Of a stretch of 16,104 bases of DNA, positions 1 to 8,343 are shown in pieces. Numbering within the stretch: position 1 is the stretch's first letter; the number at the start of each line of letters is the position of its first letter. The position numbers were made by a program, and so were the translations under genes. Source of the DNA: Burkholderiales bacterium (GTDB lineage: Bacteria > Pseudomonadota > Gammaproteobacteria > Burkholderiales > Burkholderiaceae_D). The stretch covers positions 1 to 16,104 of the forward strand of contig JACPVY010000005.1 in assembly GCA_016197345.1 (NCBI GenBank). Reading direction: 5' to 3'. Below the pieces are notes generated by a model, which made no database searches, had not been told where the DNA came from, and worked only from the letters and a program-made list of their open reading frames with translations.

Positions 1-1125
1 GATACCCAAGGCGATACCCTGCTCGGTGGCGATGGCGACGACGTATTGAATGGCGCTAAGGGTAACGATAGCCTCGATGGCGGCACTGGTGCAGACAAAA
101 TAACGGGCGGCGGCGGTGTTGATATTTTGCTGGGCGGTGATGGCAATGACGAGCTAAGCAGCGGCGCCGTGTACGACGATCAAAGCAAAACGTGGGGTGC
201 TGATACCCAAGGTGATAGCCTCGATGGTGGTTTAGGTGCCGATAATTTGAGTGGCGGTGCTGGCAACGACACGCTGCTCGGTGGGGATGGCAATGACACG
301 CTCGCCGGTGGCGGCGCTTATGACATCTTGCAGGGCGGGGCGGGCAACGACCAACTCAGTAGCGGCCAAAATTATGATTATGCCCATAGCCGCGCTGTTG
401 CCGATACCGTAGGCGATGTGCTTGATGGCGGCGCCGGCAATGATGCGGTGTATGGCGCGCAAGGGAATGATAGCTTAGCGGGTGGCGACGATAACGACAC
501 TCTCGCCGGCGGTGGCGGTATCGACCTTTTGCAAGGCGGGAATGGTGATGATCAACTCAGTAGCGGGCAAGGCTATGACTATAGCAAACTGGTAGCGCAG
601 CAAGACACCCAAGGCGATACGCTAGAGGGCGGTAGTGGTAACGATACGCTCTATGGCGCGGCTGGTAACGATAGCCTAGACGGTGGCGTCGGCAATGACT
701 ATTTGAGTGGCGGCGGTGGCAAAGATAGCGTGAGTGGCGGCGATGGTGATGATCAAGTCTATAGCGGCTCAGTGTATGACCCTGCCAGCGCCAGTTATGC
801 GCTCGATACCCAAGGCGATACGCTGAGCGGCGGCAACGGTCAGGATACGCTAGGCGGGGCAAATGGTAACGATAGCCTAGATGGCGGTAACGGTAATGAC
901 ACGATTTTTGGCGGCGGCGGTTACGATACCTTGCTCGGTGGCGACGGCGATGATCAACTCAGTAGCGGCAACACCTATGACAAAGTAGGTGGCCCGGCCC
1001 GCACCGATACCCAAGGCGACAATATGTCTGGCGGTGCTGGCAACGATACGTTGTATGGTGGTGATGGCAATGACACCTTAGACGGTGGCACTGGCCTCGA
1101 TAAACTCTACGGCGGGAACGGCAAC
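1..1125 (+). repeat. 67-residue (201-bp) super-repeat inside the RTX array
   Basis: The anchor DTQGD (DTVGD once) recurs at bases 1, 202, 403, 604, 805 and 1006, exactly 201 bases apart each time. There are five complete units and a sixth that runs into the protease linker. Each unit is five RTX nonapeptides (45 residues) plus a 22-residue spacer of form SGxxYD-x8-DTQGD-x-L. No insertion or deletion breaks the register over the five units. Stretches such as the codons for QLSSG are almost identical between units while the 8-residue variable part is not, which suggests old duplications with selection on length. The array probably continues upstream of the window. Confidence 0.9.
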
Positions 1126-2739
1126 GACTATTACATCATCAATAATCGCAATACCTATGTCTATGACAGCGCTGGCATCGATAGCGCCTTGATCACGGCC
1201 AATTTCGTGAAAGCGCCAGCCAATGTCGAAAATATCAGCTATGCCACTGGCGTGCAGGCATTGCCGTATTGGCTCGATACGCTGATGTATGGCAATTCCC
1301 CTAGCGCCGCCCTAAGCAAACTGACCAGCACCACGATTTACTACGGCTTCCCTGATAGCAACTTGCAGCGCACCTCGAGCGATACTGGTTTTACACCGAT
1401 TCCCGAAGCGCATCGCGCCTTTGTGCGCAGTTTCTTTGCCAATTTGCAGACCGAAATCGGCCTCAAATTTGTTGAAACTACTAACCGCACGCTGATGGAA
1501 AATACCGACACCATCGTCTTTAGCGGTGCCACCTTAGCCGCTAGCGTGGGCGGCGATGGCGGTGATCGCGTTCGTATCAATACCATAGGCTGGACAGAAG
1601 AAGCGCCGATGTCGCTGTATGTGCATGAGGTAGGCCATGTGCTGGGTTTGAAGCACCCGTTTGCGCATGCCGATGCGAATGGCCAAGTCGGCGAAGGGCC
1701 GTATATTCCAGATGCAGAAGACGCGCGCCAATTTACCATCATGTCTTACACCACGGGCACTTATGTCGAAAGTGCCGAATACAGTCCATTTGATTTGGCG
1801 GCATTGCAATACTTGTATGGTGCCAATCCGCAAGCACGGGCGGGCAACAACACCTATAGCATCGCGCCCGATCAAGCGAATTTCATCTGGGATGGCGCTG
1901 GGGTAGATACGCTGAGTGCAGCAGGGCTTAGTCAAGCAGCAACCCTATTTTTGGAGCCGGGCTATTGGGGCTATATCGGTAGCAAAGCCAGCCTGATTTC
2001 AGCGGCGGGACAGGTCACGCTCAATTTTGGGACGCAGATCGAAAATCTAACGGGCGGCGATGGTAGCGATAGCTTGAGCGGCAACAGCATTGCGAATGTG
2101 ATCAGTGGTGGTGCTGGTAATGACAGCATTAGCGCGTTGGCGGGAAATGACCAGATAAGCGGTAATGCAGGTGACGATAGCCTAGATGGTGGGACAGGTG
2201 TGGATACCGCTGTCTATAGCGTGCGTTATAGCAATGTCACGATTAGCAAAAATGGCAGTAATTTCACACTGCATGACAATAGTGGTAGTGAGGGGACAGA
2301 CACTTTGCTGAATGTAGAGCGCATTAAATTCAGCGATACCATGGTGGCGCTTGATATCAATGGTAGTGGCGGTCAAGCGTATCGTGTGTATCAAGCAGCG
2401 TTTAATCGCACTCCCGATGCGGGCGGCCTAGGCTATTGGATCAAGGCGCTAGATGATGGCGCGCTATTGCGCGATGTTGCACTCGGCTTTGTGCGCTCGG
2501 ACGAGTTTAAATCGGTGTATGGCAGCAATCCTAGCAATGCCGCGCTCGTGACGAAATATTATGAAAATGTCTTGCACCGCGCGCCTGAAGCGGGTGGCTA
2601 TCAATATTGGCTAGGGGTGTTAGATCAAAAGCAAGATAATGCCGCCGGCGTGCTCGCCAGCATCAGCGAAAGCGCTGAGAATCAAGCCGGCGTGATAGGC
2701 GTGATTGGGAATGGCTTTAGCTATACGCCGTTTGGCTAG
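1..2739 (+). CDS. Large RTX metalloprotease, serralysin-like M10 with DUF4214 tail (5' partial)
   Basis: The reading frame is open from base 1, so the start lies upstream; a TTG at 46 sits inside the repeats and is not a credible start. It leaves 912 residues (numbered from base 1). Order: residues 1-375 are glycine/aspartate nonapeptide repeats (GGxGxDxLx) that bind calcium in the beta-roll fold; 421-608 are a zinc protease domain with [12 protein letters not shown] at 542-553 (three zinc His, catalytic Glu) and the Met-turn IMSYTTG around Met581; then a serralysin C-terminal-like region with [11 protein letters not shown] and a second short RTX block near 684-735; from 792 a DUF4214 region with two half motifs (FNRTPDAGG and LHRAPEAGG). 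Known for the family: RTX proteases are secreted unfolded by type I secretion and fold in external calcium. No secretion genes are in the window. Placing a long RTX array before the protease is unlike classical serralysins, where it follows the protease. Substrate unknown. Confidence 0.9.
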   Translation, partial: DTQGDTLLGGDGDDVLNGAKGNDSLDGGTGADKITGGGGVDILLGGDGNDELSSGAVYDDQSKTWGADTQGDSLDGGLGADNLSGGAGNDTLLGGDGNDTLAGGGAYDILQGGAGNDQLSSGQNYDYAHSRAVADTVGDVLDGGAGNDAVYGAQGNDSLAGGDDNDTLAGGGGIDLLQGGNGDDQLSSGQGYDYSKLVAQQDTQGDTLEGGSGNDTLYGAAGNDSLDGGVGNDYLSGGGGKDSVSGGDGDDQVYSGSVYDPASASYALDTQGDTLSGGNGQDTLGGANGNDSLDGGNGNDTIFGGGGYDTLLGGDGDDQLSSGNTYDKVGGPARTDTQGDNMSGGAGNDTLYGGDGNDTLDGGTGLDKLYGGNGNDYYIINNRNTYVYDSAGIDSALITANFVKAPANVENISYATGVQALPYWLDTLMYGNSPSAALSKLTSTTIYYGFPDSNLQRTSSDTGFTPIPEAHRAFVRSFFANLQTEIGLKFVETTNRTLMENTDTIVFSGATLAASVGGDGGDRVRINTIGWTEEAPMSLYVHEVGHVLGLKHPFAHADANGQVGEGPYIPDAEDARQFTIMSYTTGTYVESAEYSPFDLAALQYLYGANPQARAGNNTYSIAPDQANFIWDGAGVDTLSAAGLSQAATLFLEPGYWGYIGSKASLISAAGQVTLNFGTQIENLTGGDGSDSLSGNSIANVISGGAGNDSISALAGNDQISGNAGDDSLDGGTGVDTAVYSVRYSNVTISKNGSNFTLHDNSGSEGTDTLLNVERIKFSDTMVALDINGSGGQAYRVYQAAFNRTPDAGGLGYWIKALDDGALLRDVALGFVRSDEFKSVYGSNPSNAALVTKYYENVLHRAPEAGGYQYWLGVLDQKQDNAAGVLASISESAENQAGVIGVIGNGFSYTPFG

Positions 2740-2767
2740 GGCCGTAAGCGTCTATCGCGAAAGGGGA

Positions 2768-2792
2768 GTAGGGTGGGCAACTTGTTGCCCAC
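2768..2792 (+). repeat. REP-like hairpin element, forward
   Basis: It begins GTAGGGTGGGC and has perfect 9-bp arms GTGGGCAAC (2773-2781) and GTTGCCCAC (2784-2792) around a 2-base loop. It lies 33 bases after the stop of the RTX protease. The same type of element recurs at 3034, 5752 and 10278. Its likely partner in reverse orientation ends at 2970. Confidence 0.8.
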
Positions 2793-2891
2793 GGATTTGA
2801 AGCATCGTAAAAAACACCTAATTTAGTGTAATTGCCAATATTTAATGGTTCGATTTGTTCAAATTACTATGCAAATTGCGAGGTTTACTGC

Positions 2892-2910
2892 GGTGGGCAA
2901 CACGTTGCCC
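2892..2910 (+). repeat. Short palindrome related to the REP-like elements
   Basis: GGGCAAC (2895-2901) and GTTGCCC (2904-2910) form 7-bp arms around AC. The start GGTGGGCAAC matches the core of the neighbouring elements, but the GTAGGGT head is missing. It runs straight into the 26-bp tandem repeat. Confidence 0.7.
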
Positions 2911-2911
2911 G

Positions 2912-2963
2912 AACACCGACGGACAACATGTTGTCCAAACACCGACGGACAACATGTTGTCCG
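2912..2963. repeat. 26-bp tandem repeat, two copies, each with a 16-bp perfect palindrome
   Basis: Copies are 2912-2937 and 2938-2963 and match at 25 of 26 positions. Each is AACACCGAC followed by the perfect palindrome GGACAACATGTTGTCC (2921-2936 and 2947-2962). The second copy is followed by CGCCCTTAC ending at 2970, close to the CGCCCTAC tail of the reverse element at 10457, so this may be the expanded right half of a REP-like pair that starts at 2768. Confidence 0.85.
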
Positions 2964-3033
2964 CCCTTACCGGATGCGTTTTGCGTTTTGCGACACCCTT
3001 GAGGAGGCTGTCGCGAAACGTGCTGTTGCTTTT

Positions 3034-3056
3034 CGTAGGGTGGGCACAAGCCCACC
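3034..3056 (+). repeat. REP-like hairpin element, forward
   Basis: CGTAGGGTGGGC head; arms GGTGGGC (3039-3045) and GCCCACC (3050-3056) around ACAA. It pairs with the inverted copy at 3139-3162. Confidence 0.8.
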
Positions 3057-3138
3057 GTCTTTGATTTTTAAAATACTTTTGGCATGACTATTATTGGTTT
3101 CATTGCCAAAAACAACATTTCAATTGATCATCGGCAAT

Positions 3139-3162
3139 GGTGGGCGAGTCGCCTACCCTACG
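3139..3162 (-). repeat. REP-like hairpin element, reverse
   Basis: Arms 3139-3147 and 3149-3157 pair with a single G:T-type mismatch, followed by the inverted head ACCCTACG (3155-3162). Together with 3034-3056 it bounds a 128-bp segment with inverted ends and an AT-rich interior. Confidence 0.75.
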
Positions 3163-3287
3163 ATATACAACAGCGCCATCCACAAACTTCGCTGCCGTGT
3201 GGAAATTTTTTGGCATCAAGCAATATTGTGCGTTTGCGGTAAAATAGCGGCACTGCGCTGTGGTTGGCGCGCAACTTCTCCCCGACT

Positions 3288-4448
3288 ATGCCCCGGCTGT
3301 CACCTCTGTTGTACATCACTATCCTTGCCATCCTCGGTCATATGGTGCTGGCGGGAGTCCGCATCACTACCTCTTTGTATGCTTTGTCGTTACACGCTTC
3401 ACCTGCTGTCGTCGGTAGTTTGGTTGCCTTTACGTCACTGTTACCGATGTTTTTAGCAGTGCGCGCGGGCCGCTGGCAAGATCGGGTTGGCCTTGCCCTG
3501 CCGCTACGCTTAGGGCTAGCTTGTTTGATTGCTGGTTCCTCTATCGTGGTGCTATTGAATCAATTATGGGTGTTGTATGTCGCGGCAACCCTAGTCGGCG
3601 TCGGCTTCATGATGTTGCATGTTGCATCGCAAAATATGGTCGGCGTATTGAGTGCGCCAGAAAAGCGCGCCGCCAATTTCAGTTGGTTGGCTTTGGGCTT
3701 TTCCACCTCTGGTTTTTTGAGTCCAGTGATCTCGGGCGTCATCATTGATCACTTTGGTCACCATGCGGCCTATATCACGTTTTGTGCGATTGCTGTTTTG
3801 TCCATGGCACTGATTCAATTCAGCAATTTTTCCGATGTGCCACGGGCGCAGGTGGCGCAGAACAAGAGTCTGCCCGGGCAACAGAGTTTTTTAGATTTGT
3901 TTTGGCACGATAAGCCGCTACGCCATATTTATTTCATAGGCATTTTGCTCGCTTCATCGTGGGATTTGTTCACCTTCGTGATGCCGATTTATGGCACTAG
4001 CCACGGTTTTTCCGCGTCCTTAATCGGCTTCATTCTTGGCTGTTTTTCTGCTGCCACTTTTTTCATTCGTTTTTGCATTCCGCTACTGACGCGCTATCTG
4101 GCTGAGTGGCGCATGTTGTTGTTAGCGTTGTTGATCACTTGTTTGTGCTTCGCCGTTTTACCGTGGTTGCATAGCGCGTGGAGTTTGATGGCACTAGCGT
4201 TTGTGTTGGGGATAGGTCTAGGCGCAAGTCAGCCGAATATTCTCAATTTATTACATCAAGCCGCACCACCTGCGCGTGCGGCTGAAGCAGTGGGTATCCG
4301 TGTCACGATTAGTAATGCATCGCAAGTGGTATTCCCGTTAGCGTTTGGAGTTGTGGGTGCCAGCATGGGTTTGTTGCCAGTATTTTTGGCGATGAGTGCC
4401 GTCGTCGCTTCTGGCGTGCCGCTGGTATGGCGTAAAGCTTTTCACTGA
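3288..4448 (+). CDS. MFS transporter (386 aa)
   Basis: A hydrophobic protein of 386 residues with about twelve predicted membrane helices, so an inner-membrane secondary transporter. The loop between helices 2 and 3 reads GRWQDRVGLALPLRLG, a good match to the major facilitator signature GxxxDRxGxxxxL. There is a longer cytoplasmic loop in the middle (residues about 180-205), as usual between the two six-helix halves. I chose the ATG at 3288, which starts just before the first helix; a TTG at 3264 would add eight residues. Neither has a clear Shine-Dalgarno sequence. The stop is 8 bases before the hemerythrin-PdxH gene, so the two are probably co-transcribed. Substrate cannot be told from sequence; a vitamin B6 compound is only a guess from the neighbour. 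Confidence 0.88.
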   Translation: MPRLSPLLYITILAILGHMVLAGVRITTSLYALSLHASPAVVGSLVAFTSLLPMFLAVRAGRWQDRVGLALPLRLGLACLIAGSSIVVLLNQLWVLYVAATLVGVGFMMLHVASQNMVGVLSAPEKRAANFSWLALGFSTSGFLSPVISGVIIDHFGHHAAYITFCAIAVLSMALIQFSNFSDVPRAQVAQNKSLPGQQSFLDLFWHDKPLRHIYFIGILLASSWDLFTFVMPIYGTSHGFSASLIGFILGCFSAATFFIRFCIPLLTRYLAEWRMLLLALLITCLCFAVLPWLHSAWSLMALAFVLGIGLGASQPNILNLLHQAAPPARAAEAVGIRVTISNASQVVFPLAFGVVGASMGLLPVFLAMSAVVASGVPLVWRKAFH

Positions 4449-4456
4449 GAAAATAT

Positions 4457-5650
4457 ATGAACGAATCCTTATTTGAACCTGTCCCTGATTTTGATCAGCC
4501 AATCGCAGTGCTAAAACACTGCCATAACCGCATCCGCAAGCAAATTGCGACGATGCAGCGCTTGCTAGAGCATTTGCCTAGCGCGGGTGCCGATGAGCAA
4601 GCACAGCAAGCGGCAAAAGCCGTGCTGAAATATTTCAATCAAGCGGCCTTATTGCACCACGCCGACGAAGAAGAGAACTTGATGCCGATGTTGAGTGCGA
4701 CGGCGCAAGGGGAAGACGCCGAATTGCTCACGCAATTGCTGCCGAAAATCTTGAAAGAGCACAAGATGATGGAAGCAACGTGGCAAGTGTTGGCACTACA
4801 GCTAAGCGATATCGCGACGGGTGAGTCGGACGCCTTGTCGGAACACGATGTGCAGAATTTTAGCGATTTGTATGCAGGTCATATGGTGAAAGAAGAAACG
4901 CATATCGCGCCTATGGCGATGCGCATTTTTTCGGCCGAACAAATGGCGAGCCTAGGCGAAGCGATGAAAGCCCGGCGTGGTCTCTCGCAAGCGATGCCAG
5001 CCACCGTACCCTTGCCCGATATCGCCGCGATGCGTACTGATTATGCGCAAAAAACCTTGTCGGAACACGATGTACTAGACCAGCCTATCGACCAATTCGG
5101 CGTCTGGTTTGCTGAAGCGATTGCCGCCAGCGTGGCCGAAGCTAATGCGATGAGCGTGGCCACGGTCGATGCACAAGGGCGCCCTAGCAATCGCATTTTG
5201 CTGTTGAAAAATGTCGATGCGCGCGGTTTCACCTGGTTCACTAATTACGATAGTCGCAAAGGGCAAGATTTGGCGGCGAATCCACATGCCGCGCTGCTAT
5301 TTTTCTGGAATGAATTAGAGCGGCAAGTGCGGATAGAAGGCACGGTGGAGCGCATTAGCGCAGAAGAAAGCGATGCCTATTTCCACAGCCGCCCTTTGGC
5401 CAGCCGCTTAGGTGCGGTCGCTTCCGCCCAAAGCCAGCCGATTGTTGATCGCGCGAGCATGGAGCAGCAATATGCCGCAGCGCAAGCCAAATTTGGGGAC
5501 GCACCAGTGCGCCCAGCAGAGTGGGGCGGCTATCGCTTAAGCCCGACCCGCATCGAATTTTGGCAAGGCCGCCAATCGCGTTTCCATGATCGCATTGTGT
5601 ATATCTTGCAAGCCGATGGCAGTTGGAGCAAGCAGCGCTTGCAGCCGTAG
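4457..5650 (+). CDS. pdxH: Hemerythrin-like domain fused to pyridoxamine 5'-phosphate oxidase (PdxH)
   Basis: One 397-residue protein with two domains. Residues about 15-172 form a hemerythrin/HHE helical bundle with a full set of candidate di-iron ligands: His23 (in HCHNR), His68 and Glu72 (HHADEE), His102 (KEHKMME), His142 and Glu146 (GHMVKEE). Residues about 181-397 match the whole of PdxH, which oxidises pyridoxamine or pyridoxine 5'-phosphate to pyridoxal 5'-phosphate with FMN and O2. Counterparts of the E. coli active-site residues are present by alignment from memory: Arg193/Tyr196, Arg246 and Lys251 (RILLLK), Tyr308/Arg312/Ser316 (YFHSRPLAS) and Arg375/His377 (SRFHDR). PdxH alone is about 218 residues, and Met180 to the end is exactly 218, so the hemerythrin part is a clean N-terminal addition with no frame break between. 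It follows an MFS gene by 8 bases. I do not recall this fusion as a described protein. Possible roles of the extra domain (O2 supply, O2 or nitric oxide sensing, iron-linked control) are inference. Confidence 0.92.
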   Translation: MNESLFEPVPDFDQPIAVLKHCHNRIRKQIATMQRLLEHLPSAGADEQAQQAAKAVLKYFNQAALLHHADEEENLMPMLSATAQGEDAELLTQLLPKILKEHKMMEATWQVLALQLSDIATGESDALSEHDVQNFSDLYAGHMVKEETHIAPMAMRIFSAEQMASLGEAMKARRGLSQAMPATVPLPDIAAMRTDYAQKTLSEHDVLDQPIDQFGVWFAEAIAASVAEANAMSVATVDAQGRPSNRILLLKNVDARGFTWFTNYDSRKGQDLAANPHAALLFFWNELERQVRIEGTVERISAEESDAYFHSRPLASRLGAVASAQSQPIVDRASMEQQYAAAQAKFGDAPVRPAEWGGYRLSPTRIEFWQGRQSRFHDRIVYILQADGSWSKQRLQP

Positions 5651-5751
5651 TGGGTGGTTCAGAAATAGGGACGGATTGACTGGTCTTGCAACGTCACCTG
5701 TCCTTAGTGGATATCTGAATATGTTGGTATTCGGTAAAAAGAGCGCATCTT

Positions 5752-5775
5752 CGTAGGGTGCGCGCCCCGCGCACC
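5752..5775 (+). repeat. REP-like hairpin element, forward (GTGCGC variant)
   Basis: CGTAGGGTGCGC head; 8-bp arms GGTGCGCG (5757-5764) and CGCGCACC (5768-5775) around CCC. Same head as the other elements, but the stem is GTGCGC instead of GTGGGC. Confidence 0.8.
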
Positions 5776-5925
5776 AAAACGATGTTAACGATAGTTACGT
5801 GGCGCTAAAGATTTACCGGATCTATTGAGCATGTCCCTTTACCTAGGCTCCATTGCTAGTCAAAGTAAATCAATCAACTAACGGTGATGTCGATAAATTG
5901 AGTGCTATACCGATACCAACATAGT

Positions 5926-5948
5926 GGTGCGCGAGGCGCGCACCCTAC
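5926..5948 (-). repeat. REP-like hairpin element, reverse (GTGCGC variant)
   Basis: 8-bp arms GGTGCGCG (5926-5933) and CGCGCACC (5937-5944) around AGG, ending in the inverted head CACCCTAC at 5948. It pairs with 5752-5775 and shares its GTGCGC stem variant, so the two members of the pair match each other better than they match other pairs. Confidence 0.8.
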
Positions 5949-5960
5949 AATCAACATCAT

Positions 5961-8273
5961 CTATCGATGCGCCACCGCATCCACCACGCATAGCGCCGTC
6001 ATATTGACAATCCGCCGCACGGTAGAAGATGGCGTCAAGATATGCACGGCGCGCGCGCAGCCGAGCAAAATTGGGCCAATCGCAATGCCATTGCCGGAGG
6101 TGGTTTTCACCAAGTTATAGGCAATATTGGCGGCATCGATATTCGGCATCACCAGCAAATTCGCATCTTCTTTTAGCGTCGATTGCGGCATGATCGATTT
6201 GCGCAGGGCTGAATCCAATGCTGTGTCCCCATGCATTTCGCCATCCACTTCTAGCCACGGCGCATCGCGTTGGATCAATTCCAACGCGGCGCGCATTTTT
6301 TTCGCGGATTCGCTATCGCTAGAGCCAAAATTGGAATGCGATAACAGCGCCGCCCGTGGTTGCAAACCAAAACGCATCATTTCATCGGCTGCCATGATGG
6401 TGATTTCGGCCAGTTCCTCAGCGTTTGGATTTTCATTGACGTGGGTATCGACTAGCGCTAGCTGGCGCTCTGGCAATAGCAAGACATTCATCGCCGCATA
6501 GACATTGCTGCCACCGCGTTTGCCCAGAATTTGGTCGATGTAATGCAAGTGCAAACCAGTGGTGCCAAAGGTGCCGCAGATCATGCCGTCGGCATGTCCC
6601 TTATGGATCGCCATCGCGCCGATCAATGTATGGCGACGCCGCGTTTCAATCTTGGCATATTGCTCCGTCACGCCGCGTCGCGCGGTCATCTGGTGATAAG
6701 TCTGCCAATAATCGCGATAGCGTTCATCGTGCTCTGGGTTGATGACATCGAAATCCACACCTGCTTGCAAGCGCAGACCAAATTTGGCGATGCGCGAAGC
6801 CAGCACCGAAGGGCGGCCAATCAACATCGGTTTCGCTAAACCCTCATCGACCACGATTTGCACCGCACGCAACACGCGTTCATCTTCGCCTTCGGCATAG
6901 ACGATACGTTTGCGGCCATCTGGCGATTTTTTGGCGACATCAAACAGCGGTTTCATGAACGTGCCGCTGCGATAGACGAATTGCTGTAGCTTGTCGCTAT
7001 AGGCTTGCATATCGGCGATAGGCCGTGTGGCGACCCCCGATTCTTGCGCCGCACGTGCTACTGCCGGCGCGATTTTCATCAGCAAGCGCGGATCAAATGG
7101 CATCGGGATCAGGTATTCTGGCCCGAACGATAGGTTTTGAATGCCATAGGTGGTGGCGACGATATCGGATTGCTCTGCCTGGGCTAATTCGGCAATCGCA
7201 TGCACCACCGCGATTTCCATTTGACGCGTGATCGTGGTCGCGCCGCAATCCAAAGCACCGCGGAAAATATATGGGAAGCACAGCACGTTATTGACTTGGT
7301 TCGGGTAATCCGAACGACCTGTCGCTACAATCGCATCGGCACGCACCGCCATCACTTCTTCCGGCAAAATTTCTGGGGTAGGATTGGCGAGCGCGAGCAC
7401 CAAGGGCTTGGCCGCCATCTTACGCACCATGTCTTGCTTCAAAACGCCACCCGCCGAGAGGCCAAGGAAAATATCGGCATCAGGTATCACTTCGGCCAGC
7501 GTGCGCGCTGGAGTGTCTTGTGCGAAGCGCTCTTTATCCGGGTCCATCAACTCGGTGCGTCCCTTATAGACGACCCCAGCGAGGTCTGTCACAAAAATAT
7601 TTTCAAGGGGGAAGCCCAGATCGACTAGCAAATCAAGGCAGGCCAGCGCTGCTGCGCCCGCGCCTGATACCACTAATTTGCATTGCTTGATATCTTTGCC
7701 GACGACCTTAATACCGTTCAAAATCGCCGCACCAACGATGATGGCGGTGCCATGTTGATCATCGTGGAAGACCGGAATATTCATCTTGCCGCGCAATTTG
7801 CGCTCAATGTAAAAGCACTCTGGCGCTTTAATGTCTTCCAGATTAATGCCGCCAAAAGTCGGTTCTAGCGAGGCGATGATGTCGCACAATTTATCTGGGT
7901 CTTGCTCGTTGATTTCGATATCGAAGACATCGATGCCAGCGAACTTCTTAAACAGCACGCCTTTGCCTTCCATCACGGGTTTGGATGCGAGTGGCCCGAT
8001 ATTGCCCAGACCCAGCACCGCCGTACCATTGGTGATGACGGCGACTAAATTGCCGCGTGCGGTGTATTTGTAAGAAGCGGCAGGATCTAACGCGATTTCT
8101 TCGCAAGGGGCGGCAACGCCGGGCGAATAGGCGAGCGCTAAGTCGCGCTGGTTGGTTAGTTGTTTGGTGGCGGTGACGCGGATTTTGCCGGGGGTTGGAA
8201 ATTCATGGTATTCCAAGGCGGCGAGGCGTAGTTTTTTACGTAATTCTTCTTTTTGTTCAGATGATGCATCCAT
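5961..8273 (-). CDS. maeB: NADP-dependent malic enzyme with phosphotransacetylase-like domain (MaeB)
   Basis: The 770-residue length agrees with the large two-domain malic enzymes (E. coli MaeB is about 760). It converts malate to pyruvate and CO2 with reduction of NADP, in the cytoplasm, feeding pyruvate and NADPH. Residues 1 to about 430 are the malic domain: [10 protein letters not shown] around Tyr49, [15 protein letters not shown] from 101, NLEDIKAP near 144-151 (metal-binding acids), FHDDQHGTA at 169-177, the dinucleotide-binding SGAGAAA at 203-209, and the later ANPTPEI and [24 protein letters not shown] motifs. From about 440 the C-terminus is phosphotransacetylase-like; in the family this part is regulatory (acetyl-CoA response), not a proven transacetylase. 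The ATG at 8271-8273 has a purine-rich GGGAAGG upstream. It appears monocistronic, and its 3' end faces the hemerythrin-PdxH gene. Cofactor choice of NADP is by family, not read from residues. Confidence 0.95.
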   Translation of the reverse strand: MDASSEQKEELRKKLRLAALEYHEFPTPGKIRVTATKQLTNQRDLALAYSPGVAAPCEEIALDPAASYKYTARGNLVAVITNGTAVLGLGNIGPLASKPVMEGKGVLFKKFAGIDVFDIEINEQDPDKLCDIIASLEPTFGGINLEDIKAPECFYIERKLRGKMNIPVFHDDQHGTAIIVGAAILNGIKVVGKDIKQCKLVVSGAGAAALACLDLLVDLGFPLENIFVTDLAGVVYKGRTELMDPDKERFAQDTPARTLAEVIPDADIFLGLSAGGVLKQDMVRKMAAKPLVLALANPTPEILPEEVMAVRADAIVATGRSDYPNQVNNVLCFPYIFRGALDCGATTITRQMEIAVVHAIAELAQAEQSDIVATTYGIQNLSFGPEYLIPMPFDPRLLMKIAPAVARAAQESGVATRPIADMQAYSDKLQQFVYRSGTFMKPLFDVAKKSPDGRKRIVYAEGEDERVLRAVQIVVDEGLAKPMLIGRPSVLASRIAKFGLRLQAGVDFDVINPEHDERYRDYWQTYHQMTARRGVTEQYAKIETRRRHTLIGAMAIHKGHADGMICGTFGTTGLHLHYIDQILGKRGGSNVYAAMNVLLLPERQLALVDTHVNENPNAEELAEITIMAADEMMRFGLQPRAALLSHSNFGSSDSESAKKMRAALELIQRDAPWLEVDGEMHGDTALDSALRKSIMPQSTLKEDANLLVMPNIDAANIAYNLVKTTSGNGIAIGPILLGCARAVHILTPSSTVRRIVNMTALCVVDAVAHR

Positions 8274-8343
8274 ACTTTACGGCCTTCCCTCTGTCTCGTT
8301 GGCTATCGGACGTGGCGGCACGCCCGCTAATTGCAGCACAGCG

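Larger units (their letters stand above)
2740..3287. other. Gene-free spacer with palindromic repeats
   Basis: This 548-bp gap between the RTX protease and the MFS gene has no convincing coding frame; the short open frames in it run across palindromes. It holds one degenerate and one regular pair of GTAGGGTG-type hairpin elements and a 26-bp tandem repeat, each listed separately. A TAAAAT box at 3240-3245, 43 bases before the ATG of the MFS gene, could be a -10 element, but no matching -35 box is seen at normal spacing. No strong intrinsic terminator with a T tract is visible after the RTX gene; the hairpin at 2773-2792 may act in its place. Confidence 0.6.
5651..5960. other. Gene-free spacer between convergent genes
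   Basis: This 310-bp gap lies between the 3' ends of the hemerythrin-PdxH gene (+) and maeB (-). It holds an inverted pair of GC-rich REP-like hairpins at 5752 and 5926 and otherwise no gene. With no T-tract terminator visible on either strand, the two strong hairpins are the best candidates for structures that end or stabilise both transcripts; that role is inferred from position. Confidence 0.6.

Noticed and set aside
557..862. Opposite-strand frames within the RTX repeats (also 232-462)
   Set aside because: The His/Arg/Tyr-rich translations are what the glycine/aspartate codons give on the other strand; no start signals and no domain.
1..1125. Regular spaced repeats that could suggest a CRISPR array or minisatellite
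   Set aside because: The 201-bp period is in frame and encodes RTX nonapeptides with conserved protein motifs, so it is coding repeat, not CRISPR.
2845..3087. Small open frames in the palindrome-rich spacer
   Set aside because: They run through REP-like hairpins and the tandem repeat, lack ribosome sites, and overlap each other in different frames.
3264..3287. TTG start for the MFS transporter, eight residues longer
   Set aside because: No Shine-Dalgarno sequence and a rarer start codon; the ATG at 3288 stands directly before the first membrane helix. Not fully excluded.
5961..8273. Many + strand frames inside maeB
   Set aside because: They are shadows of a strongly conserved - strand gene and carry no recognisable domain.
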